From Bdellovibrionales bacterium Ga0074139 (lineage in GTDB: Bacteria > Bdellovibrionota > Bdellovibrionia > Bdellovibrionales > Bdellovibrionaceae): a stretch of DNA of 64,000 nt. A program made the translations under genes and the position numbers. The notes beneath the pieces are model-generated. The model searched no databases. It was not told the DNA's origin and worked only from the letters and a program-made list of their open reading frames with translations. The stretch spans positions 124,001 to 188,000 of the forward strand of contig LNEB01000014.1 in the NCBI GenBank assembly GCA_001464795.1, in the 5' to 3' direction. Below are positions 1 through 8,730 of the stretch, piece after piece; position 1 is the first letter of the stretch, and each line of letters begins with the position of its first letter.

Positions 1-2
1 CA

Positions 3-362
3 AAAGATATCAGTCTGTTGCAGTTGTTCAAACAAGCCGAAGTCTTTTTATTGGCTGATCACCGATTGAATCCGCTACAGCTCAGTCGCTATTCCCAGTT
101 GGCGGCCCTTTCTGGTTTGTTTACAATTTTGGATACCCATCAAATCGAACCCCATTCCAGACTTTGGACTGTGGGTGAAAACTGTGAGCTGATCGAAAAA
201 GACCAAAGTCGACAAATTTTTGAGAATACCTGGTTGAACAGACTGACTAAAAATATCGATTACAGAAAAAAACCCAGATCTTCAGCGCGAGCCACCGATG
301 ATCAGTTGAATGAATTCAATCGTTGGATTGCTAAAACTCTAGCTGAGCCTCGCCGGATCTGA
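3..362 (+). CDS. C-terminal part of an unknown protein (cut by window edge)
   Basis: The frame is open from the first bases of the window to the TGA at 360-362, so this is most likely the end of a longer gene whose start lies to the left. The internal TTG at 18 is only one possible start. The visible 119 residues are soluble and mixed in character, with no signal peptide or membrane segment and a basic patch (YRKKPRSSAR) near the end. I do not recognise a family. It ends 12 nt before the glycosyltransferase gene on the same strand, so the two are probably co-transcribed. Confidence 0.55.
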   Translation, partial: KDISLLQLFKQAEVFLLADHRLNPLQLSRYSQLAALSGLFTILDTHQIEPHSRLWTVGENCELIEKDQSRQIFENTWLNRLTKNIDYRKKPRSSARATDDQLNEFNRWIAKTLAEPRRI

Positions 363-374
363 TAACCTAATTTC

Positions 375-1655
375 ATGAATCCATCTCGTATGAGGATCCT
401 ACTTGTGGGATCTCGATTTCAAGTTTTAAGTCGCGCCTCTGATGGTGGATTTCTTTGGCCCATGGCTAGAAGCTTGGCCCGTAAAGGTCTTGATGTAACT
501 GTTTTTTCCTCTAAAGGTTCAGTGGGAAAAAGCTTTATCGAGCGAGACGGAGTGAAAACTTATTTCTTACATAACTCAGATTCTCCTTATAAACATCTTT
601 CTTTCGATGAAGCTTGTCTTAGAAAATTCACCGAACTTCACAATCAAAATCCATTCCATATTGTGCATGGCCTTGATAACGGTGCTTTGAAAATTGCCAA
701 ACAAAAGCATAAATTTAAAATTGGTGTGGCCTTCGATGTGGAAGCGACTCACATGAGTCAGATATTTTCTATTCTGGGTCGCGGCCATGAAACTCTTGGG
801 TCATTACTGCAAATGGGCCTTGTTTTAACCTATAAATTTTTAACAACTTTTTTTTCCACAGACCGGGAATTATTATTAACGGCAGATGGAATGTTTGTGG
901 CTCATCCTCAGCAAAGATACTTACTTGAAAGATATTATCTTTACCCTGATTTAAAAACATACACTTTGCCCTATGGTTTGGAACTCAGCGACTTCAAAGG
1001 CCTTGAAGATCCCATAGCTGTGAAAAAAAAATGGAATCTTTCTGAAACATCGCAGGTGGCAGTTACATTTTCGGATTTAAATGAAATCCAAGAGATCATG
1101 CATTTACTAGCGGGTTTTGAAAAAGTGGCGGTTAAAAAACCATCCTCTTATTTGCTGATCATCGGAAATGGTCCCCTGCTTAAACAAGTGGAGTATGAAA
1201 TTTTACAACGAGCCCTGGGTAGCCGTGTTTTACTTTTAGGGGCGATTCCTGAGGATCAAGCCTTGGACCTTGTGGCTGTTAGTGATGTTTATATCAACCT
1301 CAGCTCTCGAACCACAGGCTTTGAAAGCTCTCTAATTGAAGCTATGGCTCAGAAGAAAGTCATTATCGGCTCTGAAGTCAGTCCTATTTCTCACATTATC
1401 GAAGACGGGGTGGATGGTTTTCTTTTGCGGCCGGCTGATAAAGAATCCCTTGCCAGCCTTTTGATTGAGATCTTCTCTGGCTCCATTCCTACCACTGAGC
1501 TAGGAGAAAGAGCCCGAAACAAGGTTTTGGAACTTTTTGACGTAAGAAAAATGACAGAACTCGCGATTAATGCATATCAGCAAATTCTTGTAACAGCCTC
1601 AGTCCGAGTGCCTGAAATAAATGCTTCGCATCAGCAAAAAGATTTACCTTTTTAA
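375..1655 (+). CDS. Glycosyltransferase, GT4-like (GT-B fold)
   Basis: A predicted retaining glycosyltransferase that would move a sugar from a nucleotide-sugar donor to an unidentified acceptor, probably in envelope polysaccharide or glycolipid synthesis. The N-terminus (MRILLVGSRF, then SDGGFLWPMARSLARKG) is the usual acceptor-domain start of GT-B enzymes. The C-terminal half has a donor-domain strand (LLIIGNGPL) and the EX7E-type signature around FESSLIEAMAQKKVIIGSE, followed by a GVDGFLL loop. The length of 426 aa is normal for GT4. Two in-frame ATGs (375 and 390) are possible; the second lies directly before the first beta strand and would suit the family equally well. Substrates cannot be predicted from sequence. 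Confidence 0.85.
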   Translation: MNPSRMRILLVGSRFQVLSRASDGGFLWPMARSLARKGLDVTVFSSKGSVGKSFIERDGVKTYFLHNSDSPYKHLSFDEACLRKFTELHNQNPFHIVHGLDNGALKIAKQKHKFKIGVAFDVEATHMSQIFSILGRGHETLGSLLQMGLVLTYKFLTTFFSTDRELLLTADGMFVAHPQQRYLLERYYLYPDLKTYTLPYGLELSDFKGLEDPIAVKKKWNLSETSQVAVTFSDLNEIQEIMHLLAGFEKVAVKKPSSYLLIIGNGPLLKQVEYEILQRALGSRVLLLGAIPEDQALDLVAVSDVYINLSSRTTGFESSLIEAMAQKKVIIGSEVSPISHIIEDGVDGFLLRPADKESLASLLIEIFSGSIPTTELGERARNKVLELFDVRKMTELAINAYQQILVTASVRVPEINASHQQKDLPF

Positions 1656-1720
1656 TTGCGGCTCGTGTAGTTAAATTGAAGTCGATTCAATAACTTATCA
1701 TTGAAAACTATGGGGAATAA

Positions 1721-2005
1721 ATGACGATCACAAAAGCGGAACTGATCAATGTTGTCGCAGAAAAAGCGGGAATTACTCGGGTCAAAGCAGAGACCGTTGT
1801 GAACACTATTTTTGACTCCATGGTGGAAGCTCTCTTGCGTGACGACAGAATCGAAATTCGTGGTTTTGGATCCTTTGTGAACCGTGAATACAAAGCCTAC
1901 AAGGGGCGTAATCCAAGAACGGGCGAAGTCATTGATGTGGAAGAAAAGAAACTTCCCTTCTTCAAAGTTGGCAAAGAATTGAAAGACGAAATCAATAAGT
2001 CTTAA
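1721..2005 (+). CDS. HU/IHF family DNA-binding protein
   Basis: A small nucleoid-associated protein that bends DNA as a dimer. It starts MTITKAELINVVAEKAG, the typical helical dimerisation part. The beta-arm region carries RNPRTGE, with the proline that intercalates DNA in HU and IHF, after the conserved IRGFGSF strand. The length of 94 aa is typical. IHF subunits and HU cannot be separated with confidence; the ending (FKVGKELKDEINKS) is somewhat more IHF-like. It stands alone, with a GGGGAATAA sequence before the ATG. Its 3' end overlaps the convergent epmA-like gene by 14 nt. Confidence 0.93.
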   Translation: MTITKAELINVVAEKAGITRVKAETVVNTIFDSMVEALLRDDRIEIRGFGSFVNREYKAYKGRNPRTGEVIDVEEKKLPFFKVGKELKDEINKS

Positions 2006-3158
2006 TCGGAAACAGCCTAACATTTTGAATTTTTTCAACTCCAAACATGGCCATAAAAAGTCTTTCAATTCCTAATGCGGCCCCAACCGATGGTGGCATT
2101 CCCGAATCCAAAGCTTTAAAAAAATCTTCGTCTAACTTGATGTCCAGCCCATCCGTTCTTTTTTTCAAATCGTTTTGTGACTGCTGCCTTTGCAAATGGG
2201 GATCATTCAGTTCATCAAAAGCATTGATGAGCTCCATGCCCTGCCAGTAAGCTTCAAATCTTCGAGCCCACCCGTCCGGACTGATTCTAGCTAATGCCGC
2301 TTGAAACGGCGGATAATTTTCAACAAAAATAAGTTCGTTCTTTGGGAAATGGGGCTCAATTTTTTCAAGCATAATAAGAAAAAATAAATCATCAATGGTG
2401 TAGGTCTCGTTTGTTTTTAAACCTAATTGATTGGCTAAATTTTGATAATCACTTCTTAACCAATCGGGTTTCAAATCAGCATCACAGTATTTTTTAAAAA
2501 GCGATGAAACCGAATAGCAACGCACTTGACTGGGACCTTGACATGGAAGTTTTTCTTTCAAAAAACCTATCAATTGAATCAGATCTGTTTGTAAAGTTTC
2601 AAGGCTTGCAAAACTGCGGTACCATTCTAGCAGCCAAAATTCAGGCTGGTGAAGGTTTGTGATTTCTGAGTTTCTGTAACACTTGGCCACTTCATAAATT
2701 CTTTCATAACCTAATGTCAGAGTTTTTTTGAGATGGATTTCGGGAGATGTGGGTAGATAACGAGTCTTTGCTTGTGATCCATTTTTCAACTGAGTTTCAA
2801 ACGGCTGCAAACTGGGTTCTGTTCCAGGGCATTTTACCAAACTAGGTGTGGAAATAAGTAAAAAATTTTGTGACTGAAAATACTCATGCACATAAAAAAA
2901 ATACTGTGACCATTTTTTGATGAATTCATTCGGTTCAGAAAACAGGCCGGGGGCTAATGCTTCAGCCACCAGAATCAATCGATCTTTTTGGTCAACAGCG
3001 ACCCAATCGTCTTTCTTAAATTTTTCGTATTCCGGTTGATAGACAACTTTTAAAACAGCTTGTGATTGCAAAGTTATAACTAACTGAGCACCTCGAACTT
3101 CAAGACTTTCAATTCGTCCGTAGGATTTCCATTGGGGATCAAAAGCAGGATAGTTCAT
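1992..3158 (-). CDS. epmA: EpmA-like EF-P lysine ligase (class II LysRS paralogue, GenX/PoxA type)
   Basis: EpmA attaches beta-lysine to a conserved lysine of elongation factor P, which helps ribosomes through proline stretches. The protein has the class II synthetase core. Motif 2 appears as CYRNSEITNLHQPEFWLLEW and motif 3 as GAALGIERLFMAMFG. There is no full LysRS anticodon-binding domain. At 388 aa it is about 60 residues longer than E. coli EpmA: roughly the first 85 residues form a beta-rich extension (YGRIESLEVRGAQLVITLQS) that might be a reduced OB fold. Its ATG shares one base with the stop of the upstream phosphodiesterase gene (TAATG), so the two are translationally coupled. Neither efp nor epmB is in the window. 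Confidence 0.82.
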   Translation of the reverse strand: MNYPAFDPQWKSYGRIESLEVRGAQLVITLQSQAVLKVVYQPEYEKFKKDDWVAVDQKDRLILVAEALAPGLFSEPNEFIKKWSQYFFYVHEYFQSQNFLLISTPSLVKCPGTEPSLQPFETQLKNGSQAKTRYLPTSPEIHLKKTLTLGYERIYEVAKCYRNSEITNLHQPEFWLLEWYRSFASLETLQTDLIQLIGFLKEKLPCQGPSQVRCYSVSSLFKKYCDADLKPDWLRSDYQNLANQLGLKTNETYTIDDLFFLIMLEKIEPHFPKNELIFVENYPPFQAALARISPDGWARRFEAYWQGMELINAFDELNDPHLQRQQSQNDLKKRTDGLDIKLDEDFFKALDSGMPPSVGAALGIERLFMAMFGVEKIQNVRLFPIKTY

Positions 3159-3919
3159 TACTGAGCACTCAATTGGTCTGGCAAAATTTCATCAGTAATT
3201 ACACTTCGAACCCGATTGCTTATAAGTAATTGATCTGCTGCTGCTAAATCGTTAACAGTCCAAACCACTTTTCGGTTAGCTGGGATATTTTTGTAGTGAT
3301 CTAAATCTTCCCACCTGACGTGTAGAAGATGGGGTTTTGCTAATTTCAAAAAAGTCATTTCCCTAGCTAAATAAGGGACATCCTGTTGTTGGGAAACCAA
3401 CAAGGCCCTGGGAACCTGAGGTAGCAGTTGATGCATCCAAGAAAGTGAAAATGGATTAAAACTAGAAAACAAAACCCGGGATTGATGATCGGGGTGAAGT
3501 TTAAAAAATTCCACTAACTTTTCTTCTAAGGCGTACTGCAATTTAGTTTCATTTTTGATTTCAAGATTGAAATATAAATTCTTTGAAGAATGAATAAACA
3601 CTTCTTCAAGTGTCGAAACTGGCGCTAAAGATTTTAATTTTTCAAAACTGATTTCTGAAATTTTAAAAGCAGTATCAGTGTCAAGAATGAAGGGATCATG
3701 AAAAAGAACAATTTTTTGATCTGCCGTTAGACGAAGATCGAGCTCGACGATAGCAAATTTTTTACTATCAGCTGCTTTTATAGAGGCAAGAGTATTTTGA
3801 GCCTGCCCGTCAACCCAATAGCCCCTGTGAGCTTGCAGTAACGGAATAGGAAATGTCAGTTCTTCCAATGAAGCCCAGTGATTTTCATGAAATGAAAAAT
3901 TCTTTGATAAACGAATCAT
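3158..3919 (-). CDS. Glycerophosphodiester phosphodiesterase family protein
   Basis: Predicted to hydrolyse glycerophosphodiesters to glycerol-3-phosphate and an alcohol. The family signature is visible in order: AHRGYW (catalytic HRG), ENTLAS-like NTLASIKAA, a metal-binding E/D strand (IVELDLRLTADQKIVLFHD) containing the second histidine, and a terminal AADQL...VITDEI typical of the barrel end. There is no signal peptide, so it is probably cytoplasmic and used in lipid headgroup salvage. It is the first gene of a two-gene unit with the EpmA-like gene, which starts at its last stop base. It lies 18 nt from the divergent secreted-protein gene at 3938. Confidence 0.85.
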   Translation of the reverse strand: MIRLSKNFSFHENHWASLEELTFPIPLLQAHRGYWVDGQAQNTLASIKAADSKKFAIVELDLRLTADQKIVLFHDPFILDTDTAFKISEISFEKLKSLAPVSTLEEVFIHSSKNLYFNLEIKNETKLQYALEEKLVEFFKLHPDHQSRVLFSSFNPFSLSWMHQLLPQVPRALLVSQQQDVPYLAREMTFLKLAKPHLLHVRWEDLDHYKNIPANRKVVWTVNDLAAADQLLISNRVRSVITDEILPDQLSAQ

Positions 3920-3937
3920 AACTGCTAACCTTTATAC

Positions 3938-4708
3938 ATGTGGAAGTTGCATCTCGCTATTGTTTTTTTCTTAATCCCCGCCTTTACATTTGCCAATGCC
4001 TGGTCACAAAAAGTTGTGAAAACTCACAACCAAACAAAACTAGCTGAATTGTGTAAAAAGGTCTCGAAGCGTATTCAAACGAAAGTTTGTAAATCCATAA
4101 AAAAAGAAGATTTAGAAGCTTCAGATAAAATGAAATGGGCTTTTGAGGATAAAAAGACCATTCGACTGAAATATAAAACTGCAACGGTTCGACTTCGAGC
4201 CACAGATGAACCTGGAACTTTCCTTGTGAATCGTAAATCCCTGTACTTAGAAGAGGTTGAATCGGATAAGGATCTAAGCAAAAAATTAACGAAGTTATTA
4301 GGCGAAGAAAATTTAGCTGCATTAAATCCGGTCTTGTTATTTTTGTTTCATAATTCCGAACATCAGACCTGTTTTGAATCGGATCAGTCTCTGAAAAACT
4401 GTGCCCTAGTCAGTCAATTCGAACGGGCTACCTTTGATAAAAAATCATCACAGAAAACCATGGATCAAGGCTTAAAATCCTTTGAAAACTTTAAAAGTAG
4501 CATTAACTACTTGTCTCCCGCTAGGGCCCTGGCCCTCAACCAATGCCAATGCGAAAAAGGACTTTGTGGAATGGATGCCAGCCAAACCACAAAGCCCTAT
4601 GATCAGTGCACCAAATCGATTAAAAAATTAAAAAAACAAACCAAAGATGTTGCCGGTTTTACCCAGTACTCAGAGCAAGTTCTTTCACTGTCTACAAAAG
4701 GAAAATAA
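3938..4708 (+). CDS. Secreted protein of unknown function, Lys-rich with a C-terminal Cys cluster
   Basis: I do not recognise a family. The N-terminus (MWKLHLAIVFFLIPAFTFANA) is a Sec signal peptide with a plausible cut after FANA. The mature part is very lysine-rich. It has two distinct cysteine groups: scattered single cysteines near the start and a tight CQCEKGLCGMDAS cluster near residue 203, which would form disulfides in the periplasm. The next gene starts directly after its stop codon with no gap, so the two are co-expressed and may act together at the envelope. Confidence 0.75.
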   Translation: MWKLHLAIVFFLIPAFTFANAWSQKVVKTHNQTKLAELCKKVSKRIQTKVCKSIKKEDLEASDKMKWAFEDKKTIRLKYKTATVRLRATDEPGTFLVNRKSLYLEEVESDKDLSKKLTKLLGEENLAALNPVLLFLFHNSEHQTCFESDQSLKNCALVSQFERATFDKKSSQKTMDQGLKSFENFKSSINYLSPARALALNQCQCEKGLCGMDASQTTKPYDQCTKSIKKLKKQTKDVAGFTQYSEQVLSLSTKGK

Positions 4709-5365
4709 ATGAAATTTGTAACACTCTTATTAGCAATTTTACTACCCTGGATGGCCTTTAGTCAGGACTCAGCTCTTGAGGTCATCGAAGAAACCACCAA
4801 AGAAAATTTAGTTAAAGATCCAAAACCAGTGCTCAGCAATTTGCTGGGACTGGGCTTGCGGGTCGGACTGCCTCACCCCCTCAGCTTGTCTGCTAATTAT
4901 TATGACTCCACTCGTAATTGGAGCGCTGAGGTCTTATTGGGATCCGCAACGCTTTCCTATCAGTCCACAGATGTAAAAATAGATAACTATGAAATTAATT
5001 TTCGCTGGCATCCTCAACAACAAGCCTTTTACTTGGGACTTGGTTACGGTCAACAAAACATTGAGATCAAAGAAAGTGATGTCATATCAGGCCAGACGGT
5101 CAATGGTGTCCTCGAAGTCGAATCACAATATCTGAAGCCCACAATTGGTTGGCTTTGGATGAAAAAGAATTCCTCATTTTTCTGGGGCTTCGAACTTGGT
5201 TGGCAATTCCCTAGCAACGATAAATCGGAATTCACCACGAGCCAGGACTTTTCAGGAGACCCTGATTACGACAAATTGGTAAAAGACATAGATGACATAG
5301 GAGATCAATTGGGAAAAACTTCAGTACCCAATATTGGTCTCATTAAATTAGGATGGTTCTTCTAA
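4709..5365 (+). CDS. Predicted outer-membrane beta-barrel protein
   Basis: The protein begins with a signal peptide (MKFVTLLLAILLPWMAFSQ). It continues with alternating short amphipathic strands rich in aromatics and glycine, such as LSLSANYYDSTRNWSAEVLL and FYLGLGYGQQNIEIK. It ends in an aromatic residue after a strand (IGLIKLGWFF), the usual signal for BAM-assisted barrel insertion. With about 200 mature residues, an eight-strand barrel is likely. Its start codon directly abuts the stop of the upstream secreted-protein gene. The exact function is unknown. Confidence 0.72.
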   Translation: MKFVTLLLAILLPWMAFSQDSALEVIEETTKENLVKDPKPVLSNLLGLGLRVGLPHPLSLSANYYDSTRNWSAEVLLGSATLSYQSTDVKIDNYEINFRWHPQQQAFYLGLGYGQQNIEIKESDVISGQTVNGVLEVESQYLKPTIGWLWMKKNSSFFWGFELGWQFPSNDKSEFTTSQDFSGDPDYDKLVKDIDDIGDQLGKTSVPNIGLIKLGWFF

Positions 5366-5384
5366 TTAAGGAGAACCCCCCTCA

Positions 5385-6761
5385 ATGATGTGGATCCATA
5401 AAATCACAGAGAAAACAACTCATCGCCAGATCAAAAATGAAAAGCTAGAAGAAAGCGAAACCACCATTGACCGGGGTGCAAGGGTTGAGGTTTTTGAAAA
5501 TGGGGTGATTGGCTACGCAGGCACTCAAGACATATCTTCAGAAGGCTTAATAAAAGCCGAACAAAAAGCCAGGCGCCTTTCGGTCGCTTCACAAAAAAAT
5601 CCTTTGTTTCGTTTCTCCGAAAACATCAGGCCTTTTGCAAAAGGTCAGTATAAATCTCCCATCCAAAAATCTTTGGATTCCGTCAGCCTTGAGGCTTTAA
5701 TGTCGCTACTGATTGATTGCACGAAAGCGATGAAGACCTCTGATGAAATTATTCTTAGGCAAGCCGGTGTCACCATAGTCGAAACTGAAATCCATTCCAC
5801 GGGTCCCCAGGGCCACGAAACCTTGCAAAATTTTTCTGTTATTTCTTTGAATTTCATGGCCACGGCTCAACGAGGTTCAGAGGTTCAGTACCGAACTTTA
5901 CATGGAAGAAGTGCTGCTTATCAAATTGGTGCCGAGCTTTTTTCAAGGCATCGTTTGATTCCCAATTGTGAGATGCTGGGAAGGCAAGCTTTAGAACTGC
6001 TGAATGCTGAAAATTGTCCCACTGACCAAGTGGATCTGATTCTAGCGCCTGATCAAATGTATATCCAAATACATGAATCCATAGGACACCCCTTAGAACT
6101 TGACCGAATCATCGGTGATGAAAGAAATTTTGCAGGCTGGAGTTTTGTACAACCCAAAGACTTTGGAAATCTTCAGTACGGATCCAAACTTATGAATGTC
6201 ACTTTTGATCCCTCACGTTTCGGTGAACTCGCCAGCTACGCTTTCGATGACAGTGGTATGAAAGCAGAGAAACAATTTTTGATAGAAAATGGAAAATTGG
6301 TCAGGGGATTAGGCGGACTTGAGTCTCAAGAAAGATCAGGTTTACCAGGAGTTGCGAATTTCCGATCTTCTAGCTGGAACAGAGCCCCCATTGATCGAAT
6401 GGCAAATATCAATCTGGAAGTGGGTAACACAGAAACTGAAGAGATGATTCAATCGATGAAAAAAGGACTGATCGTTCACTCGAATCGCTCGTGGTCTATC
6501 GATGATTACCGGGATAAATTTCAATTTGGCTGTGAATACGGACAATGGGTGGAAGACGGCAAGATTAAAAAAATTGTGAAGAATCCCAACTACCGAGGTC
6601 GAACTCTCGAGTTTTGGCGAAATCTTGCTTATGTTGGGAAAGACAGCGAAACCTTTGGCACTCTTAATTGCGGTAAAGGAGAGCCCTCGCAAATCATTCG
6701 TGTCGGGCACTCTTCGCCCTATTGTTTATTTAAAAACATTGAAATTTTTGGTGGAGGTTAA
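5385..6761 (+). CDS. tldD: TldD-like metalloprotease subunit
   Basis: TldD is the catalytic zinc subunit of the TldD/TldE protease, which degrades unfolded or leader peptides in the cytoplasm. The zinc site is seen as HESIGH near residues 230-235, matching the family HExxxH motif rather than classical HExxH. The following LELDRIIGDERNFAG stretch and the C-terminal NLNCGKGEPSQ-like segment also fit the family. The length of 458 aa is normal. The stop is followed after one base by the TldE-like gene, so the two subunits are made together. An AAGGAG-type ribosome site precedes the paired ATGs at 5385-5390. Confidence 0.9.
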   Translation: MMWIHKITEKTTHRQIKNEKLEESETTIDRGARVEVFENGVIGYAGTQDISSEGLIKAEQKARRLSVASQKNPLFRFSENIRPFAKGQYKSPIQKSLDSVSLEALMSLLIDCTKAMKTSDEIILRQAGVTIVETEIHSTGPQGHETLQNFSVISLNFMATAQRGSEVQYRTLHGRSAAYQIGAELFSRHRLIPNCEMLGRQALELLNAENCPTDQVDLILAPDQMYIQIHESIGHPLELDRIIGDERNFAGWSFVQPKDFGNLQYGSKLMNVTFDPSRFGELASYAFDDSGMKAEKQFLIENGKLVRGLGGLESQERSGLPGVANFRSSSWNRAPIDRMANINLEVGNTETEEMIQSMKKGLIVHSNRSWSIDDYRDKFQFGCEYGQWVEDGKIKKIVKNPNYRGRTLEFWRNLAYVGKDSETFGTLNCGKGEPSQIIRVGHSSPYCLFKNIEIFGGG

Positions 6762-6762
6762 A

Positions 6763-8100
6763 ATGAATTGGAAATCGAGCCTTCAACAATCGTTCGAAAA
6801 AAATACAGACATGATCTTACAGAAATTAGATGGTGAAACAGAAGTTTCTTTTTACCTCGAAGCTGAGGAAAGTGAGTTTGTCAGATTTTCAAAAGGTCAA
6901 GTCAGACAAGCCACAGCCGTGGATCAAGCTGAAGTGAATTTAACAATAAAAACAAAAACAAAAACCAGTAAAATTTCTTTTCCCATGACAGGAGTTATGG
7001 CTGAAGACCGTCAGCGATTTTTACTTTATTTTGGAAAAATTCAAAAAGAGCTTGAAGCCTTACCTGAAAATCCCTTTCCCATTCAGTTTGCAAGTTCCGG
7101 TCAAAGCTTCACCAACAAAGAAGGCCAAACACCCAATGCTGAATTTATCATTGATAAAGTAAAAGCGGATGCTTCCAAAGATGATTTTGTGGGCTATTTA
7201 GCTTCGGGCCCCATCGTTCGAGCTGTTAAAAATTCGAAGGGCACTTATCATTGGTACTCAACGGATCTTTATTTCGTGGACTACTCCCTTTTTGAAGGCC
7301 AACAAGCTGTGACAGCCAACGTGGCTGGTAGCCGTTGGGTGGAAGCGGATTGGCAAAACTCACTTTCAGAATCAAGGGCCTTTCTAGATCAAATGCGAAA
7401 ACCTAAAAAGGTTTTGCCGCGTGGCGAATACAAAGCCTACTTGGCTCCGTCAGCTGTTTCAGAACTTGTATCCACTGCCAGTTGGGGAGGTTTCTCACAA
7501 CACGCTTTCCAGGTTGGACAATGCGGACTTAAACAAGTTTTTGATGGCACAAAAAAACTTTCTTCCATGATCACACTCAAAGAAGATTTTACTCTAGGCC
7601 TGTGCCAACCTTTTAGCTCAAATGGTGAATTGGCTGAAAACACGGTCACATTGATCCATCAAGGCGTTGGTGAAAAACTTCTGACCTGCTCAAAATCAGC
7701 TGTGGAATACAAAGTTACCTCCACGGGTGCCAATGATTGGGAGCATGCTCAAACCTTAGACTTAGCTAAAGGTCAGTTGTCGAAAGAAAAAATTTTTAAA
7801 GAAATAGGTACGGGACTCTATTTATCTAATCTTCATTACGTGAATTGGTCTGATCGTCAGTCGGCGCGAATGACAGGAATGACTCGTTTTGCCTGTTTTT
7901 GGGTCGAGAATGGTGACATCGTTGGACCTTTACAGGACATGCGCTTTGATATCAGCTTGTATGACTTGTGGGGATCGCAACTTTTAGCATTGACTGATTT
8001 TCAAGAGACATCGGTGAATAACCTGACTTATATCAAACGTGGGCTTGGTGGCACTCGATTACCAGGAGCCTTGGTTGACGGATTTCGTCTCACTTTGTAA
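6763..8100 (+). CDS. pmbA: TldE/PmbA-like protease subunit
   Basis: Partner of the upstream TldD-like protein. TldE subunits have the same fold but lack the HExxxH zinc motif, and no such motif is present here. The N-terminal part (VRFSKGQVRQATAVDQAE) and the C-terminal AELVSTASWGG-like and GLYLSNLHY segments are characteristic. The frame is open upstream to 6625, but I chose the ATG at 6763. A strong GGAGG lies at 6753-6757, inside the end of tldD. This start gives 445 aa, the normal size, and leaves one base between the genes. Known substrates elsewhere are RiPP precursors and antitoxins; none is visible nearby. Confidence 0.88.
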   Translation: MNWKSSLQQSFEKNTDMILQKLDGETEVSFYLEAEESEFVRFSKGQVRQATAVDQAEVNLTIKTKTKTSKISFPMTGVMAEDRQRFLLYFGKIQKELEALPENPFPIQFASSGQSFTNKEGQTPNAEFIIDKVKADASKDDFVGYLASGPIVRAVKNSKGTYHWYSTDLYFVDYSLFEGQQAVTANVAGSRWVEADWQNSLSESRAFLDQMRKPKKVLPRGEYKAYLAPSAVSELVSTASWGGFSQHAFQVGQCGLKQVFDGTKKLSSMITLKEDFTLGLCQPFSSNGELAENTVTLIHQGVGEKLLTCSKSAVEYKVTSTGANDWEHAQTLDLAKGQLSKEKIFKEIGTGLYLSNLHYVNWSDRQSARMTGMTRFACFWVENGDIVGPLQDMRFDISLYDLWGSQLLALTDFQETSVNNLTYIKRGLGGTRLPGALVDGFRLTL

Positions 8101-8181
8101 TTTTCTTAAGACCAAAGCTTGATTTGATTTTTTCTCGAATTCGCTGTAGTTGTTAACTAGAAATTAACAATAGGAGATTCT

Positions 8182-8592
8182 ATGAACGCGATTACAAAAT
8201 TAATCGAAAATCTGTCTCAGAATACAAATGTCAAAAAATTCCTAGCTGACTTTGAAAAGCTCAGCAAAGACCTCAAAGTTCTGCAAGCTGACTTGAACAA
8301 AAAACTCAATTCTGAAAAAGAGCATGTGATCAAAAAAGCTCGAACTGAATACGGCAAGATTCTTTCAAAAGTAAAAACGGCTGAAAAAGATCTTAACAAA
8401 GAAGTCAATCAAGCCATTGTTAAAATCAAAAAATCGGCTGACCAGGTTGAAAAAAACTTGAACCAGTACAAAAAGAAAGCCAATCAGCAAAAGATGAAAG
8501 CTGAAAAAATTTTGAAAGCAGCCAAAACTTCTAAAAAGAAGGCTCCTGCTCGTAAAGCCACGACTAAAAAGAAGACCACTCGTAAAGCTTAA
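8182..8592 (+). CDS. Basic coiled-coil protein with a histone H1-like tail
   Basis: The first ~110 residues are charged and helical, with heptad spacing (LSKDLKVLQADLNKKLNSEK and similar), and would form a coiled coil. The last ~25 residues are almost only Lys, Ala, Arg and Thr (KKKAPARKATTKKKTTRKA), like the tail of eukaryotic H1 and bacterial histone H1-like proteins. There is no signal peptide or membrane segment. Nucleic-acid binding or nucleoid compaction is therefore a reasonable inference but is not shown. The AGGAG before the ATG is strong. A perfect hairpin follows 18 nt after the stop, so it is probably a single-gene unit. Confidence 0.75.
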   Translation: MNAITKLIENLSQNTNVKKFLADFEKLSKDLKVLQADLNKKLNSEKEHVIKKARTEYGKILSKVKTAEKDLNKEVNQAIVKIKKSADQVEKNLNQYKKKANQQKMKAEKILKAAKTSKKKAPARKATTKKKTTRKA

Positions 8593-8610
8593 GTCCCATC
8601 AGTTTCTGTG

Positions 8611-8635
8611 CTGTGGCAGAGTTCCTTTGCCACAG
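8611..8635 (+). terminator. Hairpin terminator candidate
   Basis: A perfect 8-bp stem, CTGTGGCA at 8611-8618 and TGCCACAG at 8628-8635, with a 9-nt loop. It sits just after the basic coiled-coil gene and well before gcvP. The T-tract after it is short (CCATTTTG), so termination may be partial. Confidence 0.55.
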
Positions 8636-8730
8636 CCATTTTGCCACGTTCCTACCGCAAAGAGTTAACCTCTAGCAACCTTTGAAAAATCAGTTATATT
8701 AAAGCTTCTCTTCGATGAAAGGCCTTCTTT

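Noticed and set aside
6625-6762. Longer start for the TldE-like gene
   Set aside because: The extra part lies inside the tldD coding region in another frame. The ATG at 6763 has a GGAGG site and gives the normal family length.
8182-8592. Phasin-like or apolipoprotein-like helical protein
   Set aside because: The body would allow it, but the strongly basic Lys/Ala/Arg tail is not typical of phasins. I kept the neutral H1-like description.
8636-8730. Glycine riboswitch before gcvP
   Set aside because: Neither the conserved aptamer core motifs nor a tandem arrangement is visible, and the leader is under 100 nt.
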